Source: an uncultured Coriobacteriaceae bacterium
Lineage (GTDB): Bacteria; Actinomycetota; Coriobacteriia; Coriobacteriales; Eggerthellaceae
DNA: 64,000 nt
NCBI GenBank assembly: GCA_902768975.1
Contig: CACXMZ010000004.1
Coordinates: forward strand, 62,001 to 126,000
Reading direction: 5' to 3'
Both the position numbers and the translations under genes were made by a program. The notes beneath the pieces were generated by a model. The model made no database searches. It was not told the origin of the DNA and saw nothing but the letters and a program-made list of their open reading frames with translations. This document shows positions 9,550 to 17,988 of this stretch, piece by piece (position 1 is the stretch's first letter; each line of letters opens with the position of its first letter).

Positions 9550-9762
9550 ATGAAGAATTACCTCGCACGTTTACAAACAAGTGTATGGCGCAAGCTCTAT
9601 TGCGTACGCGCAAAGCTGGCCTGCACGAAAGGACAGGGCACGACCGAATATGCCATCTTGGTGGGCGTGCTTGTTGTCATCGCAATTTTGGCCATTACCG
9701 TTTTTAGACCGAAGATCCAAGAGCTTTGGGATGCAATTGCAAATGGCATTAATGGGCTTTAA
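9550..9762 (+). CDS. flp: Flp-type major pilin
   Basis: 70-aa Flp/Fap pilin. A basic leader of about 30 residues is followed by GQGTTEYAILVGVLVV, the Flp processing and assembly region with the conserved Glu-Tyr pair, and then a hydrophobic helix ending near residue 55. The ribosome site AAAGGAGTGAGC is the strongest in the operon, consistent with high pilin demand. The leader is longer than in many Flp pilins. The peptidase that should cut it is not in the window. Confidence 0.9.
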   Translation: MKNYLARLQTSVWRKLYCVRAKLACTKGQGTTEYAILVGVLVVIAILAITVFRPKIQELWDAIANGINGL

Positions 9763-10033
9763 CAAGAACAAGCACAGCATGCAGGGCCACCGCTGTTACG
9801 GGCAGGCCACTCGGGTCCGCCACCGTTTGCGGGAGCTGTTTTCCAAGAGCTGCGGGCAGGCAACGGTGGAATTTGCACTGGTGCTATTTGCCTTTCTAGC
9901 CCTTGTGGCTGGGCTTGGCTCGCTCTGCGACTTTGGTCGTTCAGGAAAACTTGCAGAACATGCAAGCGCGGGTGCGTCCCATACGGTGGGGGGAAGCGAT
10001 GCAGGAGCGTGGGCAGATGTGCTGGCGTATTAA
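9752..10033 (+). CDS. TadE-like minor pseudopilin (1)
   Basis: About 93 aa. The start is uncertain: in-frame ATGs lie at 9731, 9743, 9752 and 9779, none with a strong ribosome site, so it is probably read by coupling to the flp stop at 9762. After a short basic region comes CGQATVEFALVLFAFLALVA, the TadE pseudopilin pattern (Gly, then Glu at +5, then a hydrophobic helix). The C-terminal part is only about 35 residues, short for TadE. It overlaps the next gene by 35 bp if that gene starts at 9999. Confidence 0.7.
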   Translation: MGFNKNKHSMQGHRCYGQATRVRHRLRELFSKSCGQATVEFALVLFAFLALVAGLGSLCDFGRSGKLAEHASAGASHTVGGSDAGAWADVLAY

Positions 10034-10589
10034 TGCACAGGGACCAAGGCTTCGGCGCACTCATACACGTCAATCAAAGCGTCGATTCATGGATTCGCGC
10101 GGGCAGGCAAGCGTCGAAGCGGCCTTTGCCATTCCTGTCTTGTTTACGCTTCTCCTACTCCTTCTTCAGCCGGGCATTATTTTGTATGACCGTATGGTTA
10201 TGCGCCAGGCTGCTGCAGAAGGCTGCCGCCTGCTTGCCACGCGGAGCGTGCAGGCTGGTTTGAGCGACGAACGCTGCATTGAATTAATCAAGCGGCAGCT
10301 TTCTGCCGTTCCCCCGCACGACTTGTTTCACGTACATAACTCGGGCTGTAGCTGGGACATTACGGTTTCAGGGGACGAGACGAGCGGGGTAGCGCGGGTG
10401 AATATCACGAACCGTCTGCGCCTGCTTCCGCTTTTTGACGCGGCGGGCGCCCTGGTTGGCATAGCCGACGCTTCGGGCTGTATACGCATCCAAATTGAAG
10501 AAGAGGCCCAGACTCAGCCTTCGTGGGCAAGCGCGGGGAGCATGGGGCTCAGCCCTGGTAGCTGGGTCCAAGCGCGGAAGGGGGCATGA
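9999..10589 (+). CDS. TadE-like minor pseudopilin (2)
   Basis: 196 aa from the ATG at 9999, chosen because GGTGGGGGGAAG precedes it; an ATG at 10089 would give a shorter protein starting directly at the pseudopilin helix. The TadE signature RGQASVEAAFAIPVLFTLLL is at about residues 34-53, followed by the typical DRMVMRQAAAEGCRLLATRS segment and an extracytoplasmic domain with few conserved features. TadE and TadF proteins are minor pilins required for pilus formation in other Tad systems. Confidence 0.75.
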   Translation: MQERGQMCWRINAQGPRLRRTHTRQSKRRFMDSRGQASVEAAFAIPVLFTLLLLLLQPGIILYDRMVMRQAAAEGCRLLATRSVQAGLSDERCIELIKRQLSAVPPHDLFHVHNSGCSWDITVSGDETSGVARVNITNRLRLLPLFDAAGALVGIADASGCIRIQIEEEAQTQPSWASAGSMGLSPGSWVQARKGA

Positions 10590-12736
10590 TGCGCGTTTTT
10601 TGTTACAGACCTTCGCGCCCCTTCTTCGAAGACGACGGAGGCTTTAGTACCGTAGGTATGGTGCTCGCGCTGCTCATTTCGGTTTCCTTGCTTATTGGCG
10701 CGACTCAGGTCTACAAGCTGCGCTCTGTCGCTGCCGACGTGCAAAACGTTGCAGATGCTTGCGCGCTTGCCGCAGAAAAACAGGTGGCGTCTTTCTATAT
10801 TGTTGCCCAGGTGTGCGACAGTGCCGTGCTGAGCCTTTCGGTCGCTGGGCTTACGAGCATAGGTATTGGAATCGTGGCGGCATGTATTCCGCCTACGCAG
10901 GCCATTTCGGTAAAACTAGTTGAAGCGGGTGAAAAGATCCTTGAGGCACGAACGCGTTTTTCGCATGCCTGTATTGAAGGACTTAATAAGCTTCAAGGAT
11001 TGCTTCCTGTCTTTGCCGCCCTTGACGCTGCGGCCCTCGCTCAGGCAAATGCAGGCCCAGACTCGAACTACTATGCCATTGCCGTACTAACACCTTTAGA
11101 AGGCAAAGAACTCGCATTGCCAGAGCATAGCGAAGAAGACGCACTTGGCGGCATTAAAGAGCAGCGGGACAACATTGCCAATGCCGCCCAGTCCGCCGAA
11201 GAGGCAGCTCAAAAGGCCAACGAACATAAGCGGAAGGCTTTCATGGCCGACTGCGGAAATAATCCTTCGTACTGCATGTATGAACGCGCTGGGACTTTAG
11301 CTGGTCTGTCTGGCCAGAGTAATCCGCACTATGCCCATGTAGACACCTGGTCGTTTTCTGTTGCTTTGAAGCGGTCGCAACACTACTATGCTCAGCGCTT
11401 CAGCCAGGAAGCGCCTGCAACGGACGCCATTGAAGAGCAGGCTCGTTCTGCGATTCGAAAGCGTTTTTATGCCTATGCGCTTGAACAGGTCAACCAAGGC
11501 TATGTGCACGAAAGCAGTGAATCCTTCGAAGCCTTCTTTCCGCTTTTGCCTCGCAATACCGAAGAAATGCGACAAACGAACTTGTACACGGAAGCGGCAT
11601 ACCCGCTAACCGAGTCAGCAGACGGCCTGCGCCATATGCACGCATGGCCGGGCTGCCCTGCAGCACAGGAAGAGTCATCCTGTGGCTTCGGGTCGGTTGC
11701 AGAATTGGAAACTCAAGGTCTTCCCGTCTGTGAAAGCTGCGGTTTTAGTGCGTCGAGCGTAGGGCACGTAGCTTCGGCTTCAACGTCTATTGAGAATGGA
11801 TTTGAATACCACTACCAAATAGTTGCTCATGAAGCTGAAAACTACGAGCGCGAATACGAAGCGCTTGCGCGGCAATCGCAGCAGGTTAAGGGTCCAGCGG
11901 AATCGCTTTTCGAATCCGTGAGCCAGTTGCTCAAGAACGCGCTTGATTACCGTATAGAAGTGTGCCCGCCTGGGCATATTGGCGCCATTGCCATAGTGGT
12001 AGACACCTCTGGTGTGAGCGCAGCAGACATTGTGCCAAATAGCTTGGTAGGGGGTCAGGCATACCTCGGGTCGCGCATGGCAATTTCTGCTGCTACGCTT
12101 GCGCGCGACGACGCGAACGAAGCGGACACCGTCATTTCGTCTTTCCTCGACGGCTTCTTTAGCGACACGTATCTTGGAGCAATTCCCGGTGCGGCCTTCG
12201 ATATATGGTCGAGCTTTTTGGTTTCGTATTCAAAAGGCAGCCAGGCCCTGAGCGAACGCATAAAGACAGTACTTAATTCGCTTCCTTTGGTGGGGGCATC
12301 GGGTTTGGGAACCTGGGCTTCGAATAAGTTTCAAAACACTATTGAAAGCGCCGGGCTTGCACCACCCGACCTCGTTTCCCATAAGCCGGTACTTGTTAAC
12401 ACCTACCACGTTGCCGCAGCAGACCAAAACGCTTTTACCCAAGGCTTATTGGGCGCCAAGCAGGCTTTTTCTGGGGCCTATGGCGGAATTGCGCAGGATC
12501 CACTTTCAGCCCTTGTAGGCATTGCGGGTGGCCAGCTACTTTCTTCTTATAACGCATGGGACGCCACGTTTGTTATTGCGCGTATTGAACTCTTTGGCGA
12601 AGACGGTCCTTCCATTCCGCTTGAAATAACCTTACCGCCCGCACTGAAGGAAGCTGGCGGTGGCTTTATCGAAGAAGCGATCAACGAATGGTATGTCCGA
12701 AGTGGGCAGTCAGTGGAGTTAAGACGATGGGAATAA
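10586..12736 (+). CDS. Large TadG-like pseudopilin/pilus tip protein
   Basis: 716 aa. The N-terminus has GGFSTVGMVLALLISVSLLIG, a pseudopilin-like membrane helix, followed by DVQNVADACALAAEKQ, which resembles the Tad-G region of TadG proteins. The rest is a large extracytoplasmic part with a further hydrophobic segment (about residues 85-110), a Lys/Glu helical stretch and three cysteines close together (residues ~365-385). No catalytic domain is recognisable. Size and position suggest a tip or anchoring pilin. It overlaps the previous gene by 4 bp. Confidence 0.65.
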   Translation: MMRVFCYRPSRPFFEDDGGFSTVGMVLALLISVSLLIGATQVYKLRSVAADVQNVADACALAAEKQVASFYIVAQVCDSAVLSLSVAGLTSIGIGIVAACIPPTQAISVKLVEAGEKILEARTRFSHACIEGLNKLQGLLPVFAALDAAALAQANAGPDSNYYAIAVLTPLEGKELALPEHSEEDALGGIKEQRDNIANAAQSAEEAAQKANEHKRKAFMADCGNNPSYCMYERAGTLAGLSGQSNPHYAHVDTWSFSVALKRSQHYYAQRFSQEAPATDAIEEQARSAIRKRFYAYALEQVNQGYVHESSESFEAFFPLLPRNTEEMRQTNLYTEAAYPLTESADGLRHMHAWPGCPAAQEESSCGFGSVAELETQGLPVCESCGFSASSVGHVASASTSIENGFEYHYQIVAHEAENYEREYEALARQSQQVKGPAESLFESVSQLLKNALDYRIEVCPPGHIGAIAIVVDTSGVSAADIVPNSLVGGQAYLGSRMAISAATLARDDANEADTVISSFLDGFFSDTYLGAIPGAAFDIWSSFLVSYSKGSQALSERIKTVLNSLPLVGASGLGTWASNKFQNTIESAGLAPPDLVSHKPVLVNTYHVAAADQNAFTQGLLGAKQAFSGAYGGIAQDPLSALVGIAGGQLLSSYNAWDATFVIARIELFGEDGPSIPLEITLPPALKEAGGGFIEEAINEWYVRSGQSVELRRWE

Positions 12737-13227
12737 TGAAGCAGCAACAATCTTGGGGTGCGAAACGAGTCAGGCAGGCTGGCCTTAGGTGCTGTATTTT
12801 TTCGAAACGAAGCACGCAAGGTCAGATGACGGTGGAACTTGCCGTGAGTATTCCTGCAATCATAGCGGTGGCCGTATTGGTGTTCAATGCGATGCTCTTT
12901 CTGGAAAACTGTGCTGCCTTTGACCGCATTGCCAAAGACGCCGTGCGGGTATATGCGGCAGCCCCAGCCCATGGGCAGAGTCCGGCCGACAGCGCAGCCC
13001 TCATACAAGGGGCTTTGGAAGAATCATTTTCTGCCGACTATTGTAATGTGAGCGTTCAGTCTGCTTCGGTTTCGTGGGGTTTCACGCAATACACCGCTAC
13101 CTTGCGCTTTACGCCCACGCTGTTTGGCAGAGCATTTTCAGGGGTGGTGTTTTCAACGGTACTGGGGCCCATTGAGCACCGTACCCAATTAACGGTTGAC
13201 CCCTACAAACCGGGGGTGGTCCTATGA
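12727..13227 (+). CDS. TadE-like minor pseudopilin (3)
   Basis: 166 aa from the ATG at 12727, which has GGAG at 12715-12718 and overlaps the preceding stop by 10 bp. After a basic leader comes QGQMTVELAVSIPAIIAVAV, a TadE-type processing and membrane region, then LENCAAFDRIAKDAVRVYAA as in other TadE proteins, and a C-terminal extracytoplasmic domain. It is the third TadE-type protein in this operon. Confidence 0.75.
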   Translation: MGIMKQQQSWGAKRVRQAGLRCCIFSKRSTQGQMTVELAVSIPAIIAVAVLVFNAMLFLENCAAFDRIAKDAVRVYAAAPAHGQSPADSAALIQGALEESFSADYCNVSVQSASVSWGFTQYTATLRFTPTLFGRAFSGVVFSTVLGPIEHRTQLTVDPYKPGVVL

Positions 13228-13724
13228 AAGCGCAAGAAAAGCGCCTGGGGCTTGCCTGTTTGTGCGTGCTCTTTTTGCTCGCCCTGCCTGGCATTTCTGG
13301 CCTTGCCGCACAGCGCACCAGCAAGGTGCCCACATATAGGAGTAGTACTCCTGGCGCGAGCCTTTCTACCTACTATGCAGAAGGCGACATGGTCGCAAGG
13401 CTTTTTGAACACCTCGCAGGGGTGCATGAACAAACAGATCTCCCCGAGCATTTCCGTAGTGAGCTTTTCGACCCTGCCCAGTGGGGCCCATGCCGGTCCT
13501 ATACGGCTGAAGGTTTTGTGGGCCTGTATTGGCCTGAACCACAAGGTGCTTCCGCAGACGCGGTTGAACAGGCGCTTGAAACATCTGGTTGGCAGCGCGT
13601 GGGTTTCAGTGAAGAGTCTTCGAGCTTCATTAAAGAGGGCGGTATGTATTCCTGGGTAAACCTGAGGGTGTTTTACAGCTCTGACTATATGAGTGTCGTT
13701 TTGAACTATAGGAAGGAGGACTAG
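13224..13724 (+). CDS. Secreted protein of the Tad operon, unknown function
   Basis: 166 aa. The N-terminus (KRLGLACLCVLFLLALPGIS) is a signal peptide or membrane anchor, with probable cleavage after the Gly-Leu-Ala-Ala segment. The mature part has no family I recognise; it contains several Tyr/Trp residues and ends in a beta-rich stretch (YSWVNLRVFYSSDYMSVVLN). It overlaps the third tadE-like gene by 4 bp and abuts the DUF192 gene, so it is almost certainly co-expressed with the pilus. A lipoprotein is unlikely because no lipobox cysteine is seen. Confidence 0.6.
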   Translation: MKAQEKRLGLACLCVLFLLALPGISGLAAQRTSKVPTYRSSTPGASLSTYYAEGDMVARLFEHLAGVHEQTDLPEHFRSELFDPAQWGPCRSYTAEGFVGLYWPEPQGASADAVEQALETSGWQRVGFSEESSSFIKEGGMYSWVNLRVFYSSDYMSVVLNYRKED

Positions 13725-14111
13725 ATGACACGGTTAAAAATATATCGGTCACGCTTTTCCCGTTTGCGTGGTCTTTTGGGGACTTTGCCAAACGACGATT
13801 TGGTCATGCTTGTTCCTTGTAGTGACGTGCATACCTTTGGTATGGCATATCCACTCGACCTTGCTTTTATCGACGCAAAAGGGCGCGTGATGAAGTCGTA
13901 TCGGAATGTGGAGCCAGGCTCGCGCCTGCGTTGCACTAACGCAAAAGCGGTGGTTGAACGCGCAAGTTGTGCCCATAAGAAGTGGTTTGTCCCGCGGCAT
14001 TTTGCTGGCGAATCAATCTATAAAGCATTGGTTAAACCTGAACCAGTGAAAAAAGTTTCTGCACAGAAAGGAAGTTCCAATGAAAACCTGTCCCGTGTGT
14101 CGTGCGACTAG
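13725..14111 (+). CDS. DUF192 family protein
   Basis: 128 aa. The core matches DUF192: LLGTLPNDDLVMLVPCSDVH, then TFGMAYPLDLAFIDAKGRVM and NVEPGSRLRC. Members usually have a signal peptide or stand alone; here there is none, so the protein is probably cytoplasmic. The start follows the upstream stop directly, with AAGGAGG in the preceding gene end. DUF192 genes are often found beside Tad loci, which fits this position, but the biochemical role is unknown. The last 32 bp overlap the next gene. Confidence 0.75.
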   Translation: MTRLKIYRSRFSRLRGLLGTLPNDDLVMLVPCSDVHTFGMAYPLDLAFIDAKGRVMKSYRNVEPGSRLRCTNAKAVVERASCAHKKWFVPRHFAGESIYKALVKPEPVKKVSAQKGSSNENLSRVSCD

Positions 14112-14460
14112 TTTTGACGATGCCCAAATTTGCTTTGGCTGTATGCATAGCTTCGAAGGCGATACTGAAGTCATTCCCGAAGTTGCTTCTAGGGTTGTTT
14201 CTGAAGTTACTCCTGAACTTATTACGGAAGTCGTTCCTGAAGAGCCCATGGTTGCAGAACCGCCAAAGCGTATAGAAATACCCCTGGTAGAACCACTTGC
14301 CGAATCCTTCGTGGATCCTTATTTGGACGCAGAGCCCGTGCAGGGTAAGCATGTGGCATTGCAGCAGCGCGCGTTCCCGCAAGCGGGCCAGGCGCGCTAT
14401 GAACTTGTGGTGAGCTTGCAGCCCGTTATTGCAGAAACGCTTGCACTGCCTGTTCGATAG
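14080..14460 (+). CDS. Zinc-ribbon protein with a Val/Glu/Pro-rich linker
   Basis: 126 aa. It starts at an ATG with AAAGGAAG upstream. The N-terminus has CPVC-x11-CFGC, a four-cysteine zinc ribbon (residues 4-22). A low-complexity region of repeated Pro-Glu-Val and Ser-Glu-Val units follows (about residues 29-60), then a segment ending in ARYELVVSLQPVIAETLALP. No membrane span is seen. It is last in the Tad operon. It could be an adaptor, but no function can be assigned. The 3' end overlaps the convergent thrC by 35 bp. Confidence 0.6.
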   Translation: MKTCPVCRATSFDDAQICFGCMHSFEGDTEVIPEVASRVVSEVTPELITEVVPEEPMVAEPPKRIEIPLVEPLAESFVDPYLDAEPVQGKHVALQQRAFPQAGQARYELVVSLQPVIAETLALPVR

Positions 14461-15967
14461 CAGCCGTGCTTGAATCTATAACGTCGGTAAAGCGCAAGGG
14501 CGTAGTGTCTAGGTTCGCAAGCCCTGCAGGGACGGGAGCCGCCTTGGTTTCGCTGGCAATGCGTTCGTTGAGCTGGCAGCCCGTAAGTGCGGCTACGTCT
14601 TCGGGAAGTGCCTCGCCCGGTGCAATGCCTTTCAAGGCGCGGTAGACGTTGTCGCCAAACTTAGCCCAGTGGGCGGTGCTTGCCACCAGGACAGGGTTTT
14701 CGCCACGCAGGCGCTGGGCCACTTCGTAGGCTACGGCGGTGTGGGGGTCCATCAGGTAGTTCTGGTCTTCGTAGCAGCTGCGGATGGTTTCGAGGCATTC
14801 AGCGCTGTTGACTGAATCGCTCACGAAGTCGGCGCGTAGCTTGGCGAAGGTTTCGGCATCGACGCGGAAGCTGCGCGTGGTGCTTAGGTCGTTCATCCAA
14901 GTGCGTATGGCTTCAGCATTGCGGCCCGTCAATTCGAACAGCTGGCGTTCCAAGTTCGAAGACACCAGGATGTCCATGGAAGGACTGGGGGTAAGTACAA
15001 AGTCGCGGTCTGAAATGTCGTAGGTGCCCGTGTTAATGAAGTCGGTGAGCACGCGGTTTTCGTTGCTCGCGCAAATAAGGCGTTCAATGGGTGTGCCCAT
15101 CTGCTTGGCATACCAGGCAGCTAGAATGTTGCCAAAGTTGCCCGTGGGAACGCACACGTCAATGGGCGCTCCTGCTTCGACCTGGCCTCGTGCCACCAGT
15201 TCGCTGTAGGCAGAAATGTAATAAACCACCTGGGGGAGCAATCTGCCCCAGTTAATGGAGTTGGCGCTGGAAAGAGCAATCTTGTGCTCGTCCATGAGTT
15301 TTGCCGCGAAGCTTTCGTCATTGAAGACGGTCTTGGCACCAGTTTGGCAGTCGTCGAAATTGCCACGCACGGCCCACACGTATACATTGTTGCCCGCCTG
15401 TGTTGCCATTTGCTTGCGCTGGATGTCGCTCACGCCGCCGTCGGGGTAGAGTACGCCAATGGAAACACCCTGCTTGTTGGCAAAACCTTCCAAGGCCGCC
15501 TTGCCCGTGTCGCCCGACGTGGCAACCAGGATCATAAATTCATGGTCAAGCTTGCCCGCTTCACGCAAATGCGCTGCGCTCGCAGAAAAGAACAGCGGCA
15601 GGCATTGCAGGGCCATGTCTTTAAAAGCACTCGTGGGCCCATGCCACAGTTCCAGTATATGGGTGCCGTCGGCCAGGGTGGTAATGGGGCAGATGGCTTC
15701 GTCGTCGAAATTGCTGCCATAGGCCGCCTGCATAAGTTCATCGATTTCTTCTTCGGGTAGATCGATGCCAAAGGCTTTGTAAATGCGCGCTGCGCGCTCG
15801 TAGTAGGGTAGCTTGGCAAGAGCAAGAATATCTTCCAAGTTTAGTGTGGGAACCTGTTCAGGGACGAACAAACCGCCCCCTTCAGCCAAGCCTTCAACAA
15901 CCGCCTGCGTAAAGGGGATAGGTTCCGCGATTTTTCCGCGTGTGTCGATGTAGTTATTGGTGCCCAT
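14426..15967 (-). CDS. thrC: Threonine synthase
   Basis: PLP enzyme that turns O-phosphohomoserine into threonine. The start is set at the ATG at 15967 (GGAGCACCC before it); the open frame upstream is a low-complexity artefact of the neighbouring gene. 513 aa, the long bacterial/fungal type with an N-terminal YIDTRGKIAEPIPFTQAV region. The PLP lysine lies in LWHGPTSAFKDMALQ; the phosphate loop is VATSGDTGKAALEGF. A divergent promoter region with AGTATA at 16007-16012 (TATACT on this strand) serves it. Confidence 0.95.
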   Translation of the reverse strand: MGTNNYIDTRGKIAEPIPFTQAVVEGLAEGGGLFVPEQVPTLNLEDILALAKLPYYERAARIYKAFGIDLPEEEIDELMQAAYGSNFDDEAICPITTLADGTHILELWHGPTSAFKDMALQCLPLFFSASAAHLREAGKLDHEFMILVATSGDTGKAALEGFANKQGVSIGVLYPDGGVSDIQRKQMATQAGNNVYVWAVRGNFDDCQTGAKTVFNDESFAAKLMDEHKIALSSANSINWGRLLPQVVYYISAYSELVARGQVEAGAPIDVCVPTGNFGNILAAWYAKQMGTPIERLICASNENRVLTDFINTGTYDISDRDFVLTPSPSMDILVSSNLERQLFELTGRNAEAIRTWMNDLSTTRSFRVDAETFAKLRADFVSDSVNSAECLETIRSCYEDQNYLMDPHTAVAYEVAQRLRGENPVLVASTAHWAKFGDNVYRALKGIAPGEALPEDVAALTGCQLNERIASETKAAPVPAGLANLDTTPLRFTDVIDSSTAAIEQAVQAFLQ

Positions 15968-16002
15968 GGGTGCTCCTGCAAAAGTTTCGGAATAGGTACA
16001 AA

Positions 16003-16034
16003 ACAAAGTATACCTGTAAGACGGGACTATAATA
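16003..16034. promoter_or_regulatory. Divergent promoter region thrC / zinc-ribbon gene
   Basis: TATAAT lies at 16028-16033 on the plus strand, in front of the gene at 16100. TATACT, read on the minus strand at 16012-16007, is placed to serve thrC, giving a leader of about 33 nt. The two -10 elements face away from each other about 15 bp apart. No strong -35 element is seen for either. Confidence 0.55.
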
Positions 16035-16099
16035 TTAAGATACGGTGGAATGAATGGTTTCGCCAGTATACGTGAAGCGAAAAAGAAGAGGGGACTTTC

Positions 16100-17443
16100 A
16101 TGTATTGTCAAAAATGCGGCCACGAAATGGCAGATGGAACGACCATTTGCTCTGCGTGTGGCGCCCCCGTTCAGCCTACGGTCCAGCCTACGGTCCAGCA
16201 GCCCGCGGCACAACCAGTAGCCCAGGCGCCCGCTCAAGCAGCGCCCCAAGCGGCAGCCCAGGCGCCCGCTCAGCCCACAGCGCAACCAGCGGCACAACAA
16301 GCCTATGCTCAGCCCGCGGCGCCCCAGGCCCCGCAAGCTGCGGCGCAGCAAGCCTACGCTCAGCCTGCGGCGCCCCAGGCCCCGCAAGCTGCGGCCGACC
16401 CAGGAACTTCGCCCTTGATAATGGGCATTCTTTCCATTGTGGTTGCCTTGCTCATTCCATTCGCAGGCCCCATTGCGGGTATCGTGCTGGGCGCACTGGG
16501 TATTTCTAAAGGCAGCAAGGTTCTTAAGGACGACCCGTCGAACAGCAAGGCGCGGGGCGGCAAGATTACGGGTATAGCTGGTGTTGTTCTTTCCGTCATA
16601 TTCTTCTTGCTCGCCGTTGCGGTTGTTACCTTTGGCGTCTTTGCAGCGTCAAATATAAACGAAGAAAACTTAGCTGAATTGCAGCAGCAAATTGAAACAG
16701 CCACAAGTTCTGCCGAAACGGGCAGTTCAGCGGCGGACCAAGCTCCGGGCAGTACAGACACGGGCAGTTCTGCAGCAGCAGGAACCAGTGCTAACAGTTC
16801 TGGCCAGGCAGCTAGTTCCCAGAGTACTTCAGGAACTGGTTCTGCTTCCGCTAAAGACTATACGGGGGGCCAGAAGTTCGATACCTGGGCGGCCGAATGC
16901 ACCGGCCCCAATAACCAACCCACGCTCTATGCTATTACCGAACTTAAGGGCTGGCAGTTCGAAACCTTGCTCCAGCAGCTCGGATATGAATATGTCGCAG
17001 CAGACTATGCGTGGCGTCGCTCGTCCGACAATAGCTACTATGGCATGGTTACTGGATCCAATGCCTTGACCGACGAAGAAATTGCCCAGGGCGACAAGGG
17101 TGGCCTTGGCACCCATGCCGGGCATATTCTGTGCGTAGGGCCCTTCTCTTCTGCCCGCGAAGCCATAAGCCAAATGTGCCAAGTGACAACGGAAGACATT
17201 ATCTTCACCGAAGACGACCAATCGGCCATGGCGGTAATTTATGGTCCGTCCATGTCTGAATACCTGCTCATGGTAAACGAAGACGAACAAGCAGGTTTCT
17301 ATGTCTTTATGGTACTGAGCGAAGAAGCCGTAGCCGACGGTGTCTTCACTTCTTTCTATGGCGAAGACATTGGTTCGAGCATTTCTGAAATATGGAAAAG
17401 CCTGACGGGTGTGGCCGTGGGTGAATACATAGGCAGCCGTTAG
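16100..17443 (+). CDS. Zinc-ribbon membrane protein with Pro/Ala/Gln repeats (DUF4190-like)
   Basis: 447 aa. Order: zinc ribbon YCQKCGHEMADGTTICSACG (residues 2-21); a Pro/Ala/Gln-rich stretch of about 75 residues that includes a 51-bp tandem duplication; a DUF4190-like pair of membrane spans (about 110-180) with the lysine-rich loop between them; a Ser/Thr/Ala linker (about 195-255); and a C-terminal extracellular domain of about 190 residues rich in Asp and Glu. Topology suggests a cytoplasmic zinc ribbon and an outside sensor or binding domain. A strong terminator follows. Function unknown. Confidence 0.7.
   Translation: MYCQKCGHEMADGTTICSACGAPVQPTVQPTVQQPAAQPVAQAPAQAAPQAAAQAPAQPTAQPAAQQAYAQPAAPQAPQAAAQQAYAQPAAPQAPQAAADPGTSPLIMGILSIVVALLIPFAGPIAGIVLGALGISKGSKVLKDDPSNSKARGGKITGIAGVVLSVIFFLLAVAVVTFGVFAASNINEENLAELQQQIETATSSAETGSSAADQAPGSTDTGSSAAAGTSANSSGQAASSQSTSGTGSASAKDYTGGQKFDTWAAECTGPNNQPTLYAITELKGWQFETLLQQLGYEYVAADYAWRRSSDNSYYGMVTGSNALTDEEIAQGDKGGLGTHAGHILCVGPFSSAREAISQMCQVTTEDIIFTEDDQSAMAVIYGPSMSEYLLMVNEDEQAGFYVFMVLSEEAVADGVFTSFYGEDIGSSISEIWKSLTGVAVGEYIGSR
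16295..16396 (+). repeat. 51-bp tandem duplication in coding sequence
   Basis: Two near-identical 51-bp units (16295-16345 and 16346-16396) each encode QAYAQPAAPQAPQAAA plus one further residue. The copies differ at only a few third positions and at the ends. They lie in the Pro/Ala/Gln linker of the zinc-ribbon membrane protein and could change length by slippage. Confidence 0.8.
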
Positions 17444-17475
17444 GTTTTCGTTTCTTGGGCTTGCCCGTTTATGAG

Positions 17476-17503
17476 AAGTGCCGGCGCTCTGCCGGCACTT
17501 TTT
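17476..17503 (+). terminator. Intrinsic terminator
   Basis: Perfect 10-bp stem AAGTGCCGGC / GCCGGCACTT (17476-17485 and 17491-17500) with loop GCTCT, followed by TTT. It ends the zinc-ribbon/DUF4190 gene. The A's before the stem mean it could also act on the opposite strand, where the convergent moaE-like gene ends at 17552. Confidence 0.85.
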
Positions 17504-17551
17504 CTGCGCGTTATTGCTTTGCAGACCATAGGCAAAGCACCTGGCAAAATC

Positions 17552-17944
17552 CTAGACGTAGATTTCTTTTTCAACCACGAGGTCGTTTTTAATGTGGCCC
17601 ACTAAACGCTGGAGTGCGTCGATGCAGCGCGGGCGAATGTCGGCGCCAATGAGCACATACATGATCGTGTCGCCCACGTCCAAAACACCTTCATTGAGCC
17701 AGGCGCGCACGTAATACACGCCTTCCCAGGTAAGCGCCTCTGCGACCGCAGCATCAAGGCCTTCGGCGTCGTAGGAAAAATCAACCTGGGCAACTGCGGG
17801 CATGTCTTGTCCTTCGCGTACCTGCGCCTTTGCCGTTTCACGCACCACGCCGTTGTGTACCAAAAACATTCCGCACTTATCGGCGTTTTCGCTCTGCTTT
17901 GCTTCTTCGAGCCATTGGTCCATGGAAGGGATTTCGCGTGCCAT
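17552..17944 (-). CDS. MoaE-like protein (molybdopterin synthase large subunit family)
   Basis: 130 aa from the ATG at 17944, chosen for the GGAGG ribosome site just upstream. The C-terminal half fits MoaE: YYVRAWLNEGVLDVGDTIMY, then IRPRCIDALQRLVGHIKNDL and a final VEKEIYV, giving lysines where MoaE has its two catalytic lysines. The N-terminal half (GMFLVHNGVVRETAK) matches more weakly. MoaE would put sulfur into molybdopterin, and a nitrate/nitrite-type transporter lies nearby, but no other molybdenum-cofactor gene is in the window. It may be a divergent paralogue. Confidence 0.55.
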   Translation of the reverse strand: MAREIPSMDQWLEEAKQSENADKCGMFLVHNGVVRETAKAQVREGQDMPAVAQVDFSYDAEGLDAAVAEALTWEGVYYVRAWLNEGVLDVGDTIMYVLIGADIRPRCIDALQRLVGHIKNDLVVEKEIYV

Positions 17945-17973
17945 AGGGGCCTCCTTTTTGCGGGCTTTTCTCA

Positions 17974-17988
17974 AGTATAATGGTCGCC
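17974..17988. promoter_or_regulatory. Overlapping divergent -10 elements (moaE-like / Nudix)
   Basis: The sequence AGTATAAT at 17974-17981 reads TATAAT on the plus strand (17976-17981) and TATACT on the minus strand (17979-17974). The plus-strand -10 is only 7 bases from the Nudix ATG at 17989, so that mRNA would start at or very near the start codon. Both genes appear to be fired from the same few bases within a 44-bp gap. Confidence 0.6.

Noticed and set aside
15968-16387. N-terminal extension of threonine synthase
   Set aside because: The frame stays open into the repeat region of the divergent gene and gives Gly/Leu/Arg repeats. The ATG at 15967 has a good ribosome site and matches the family start.
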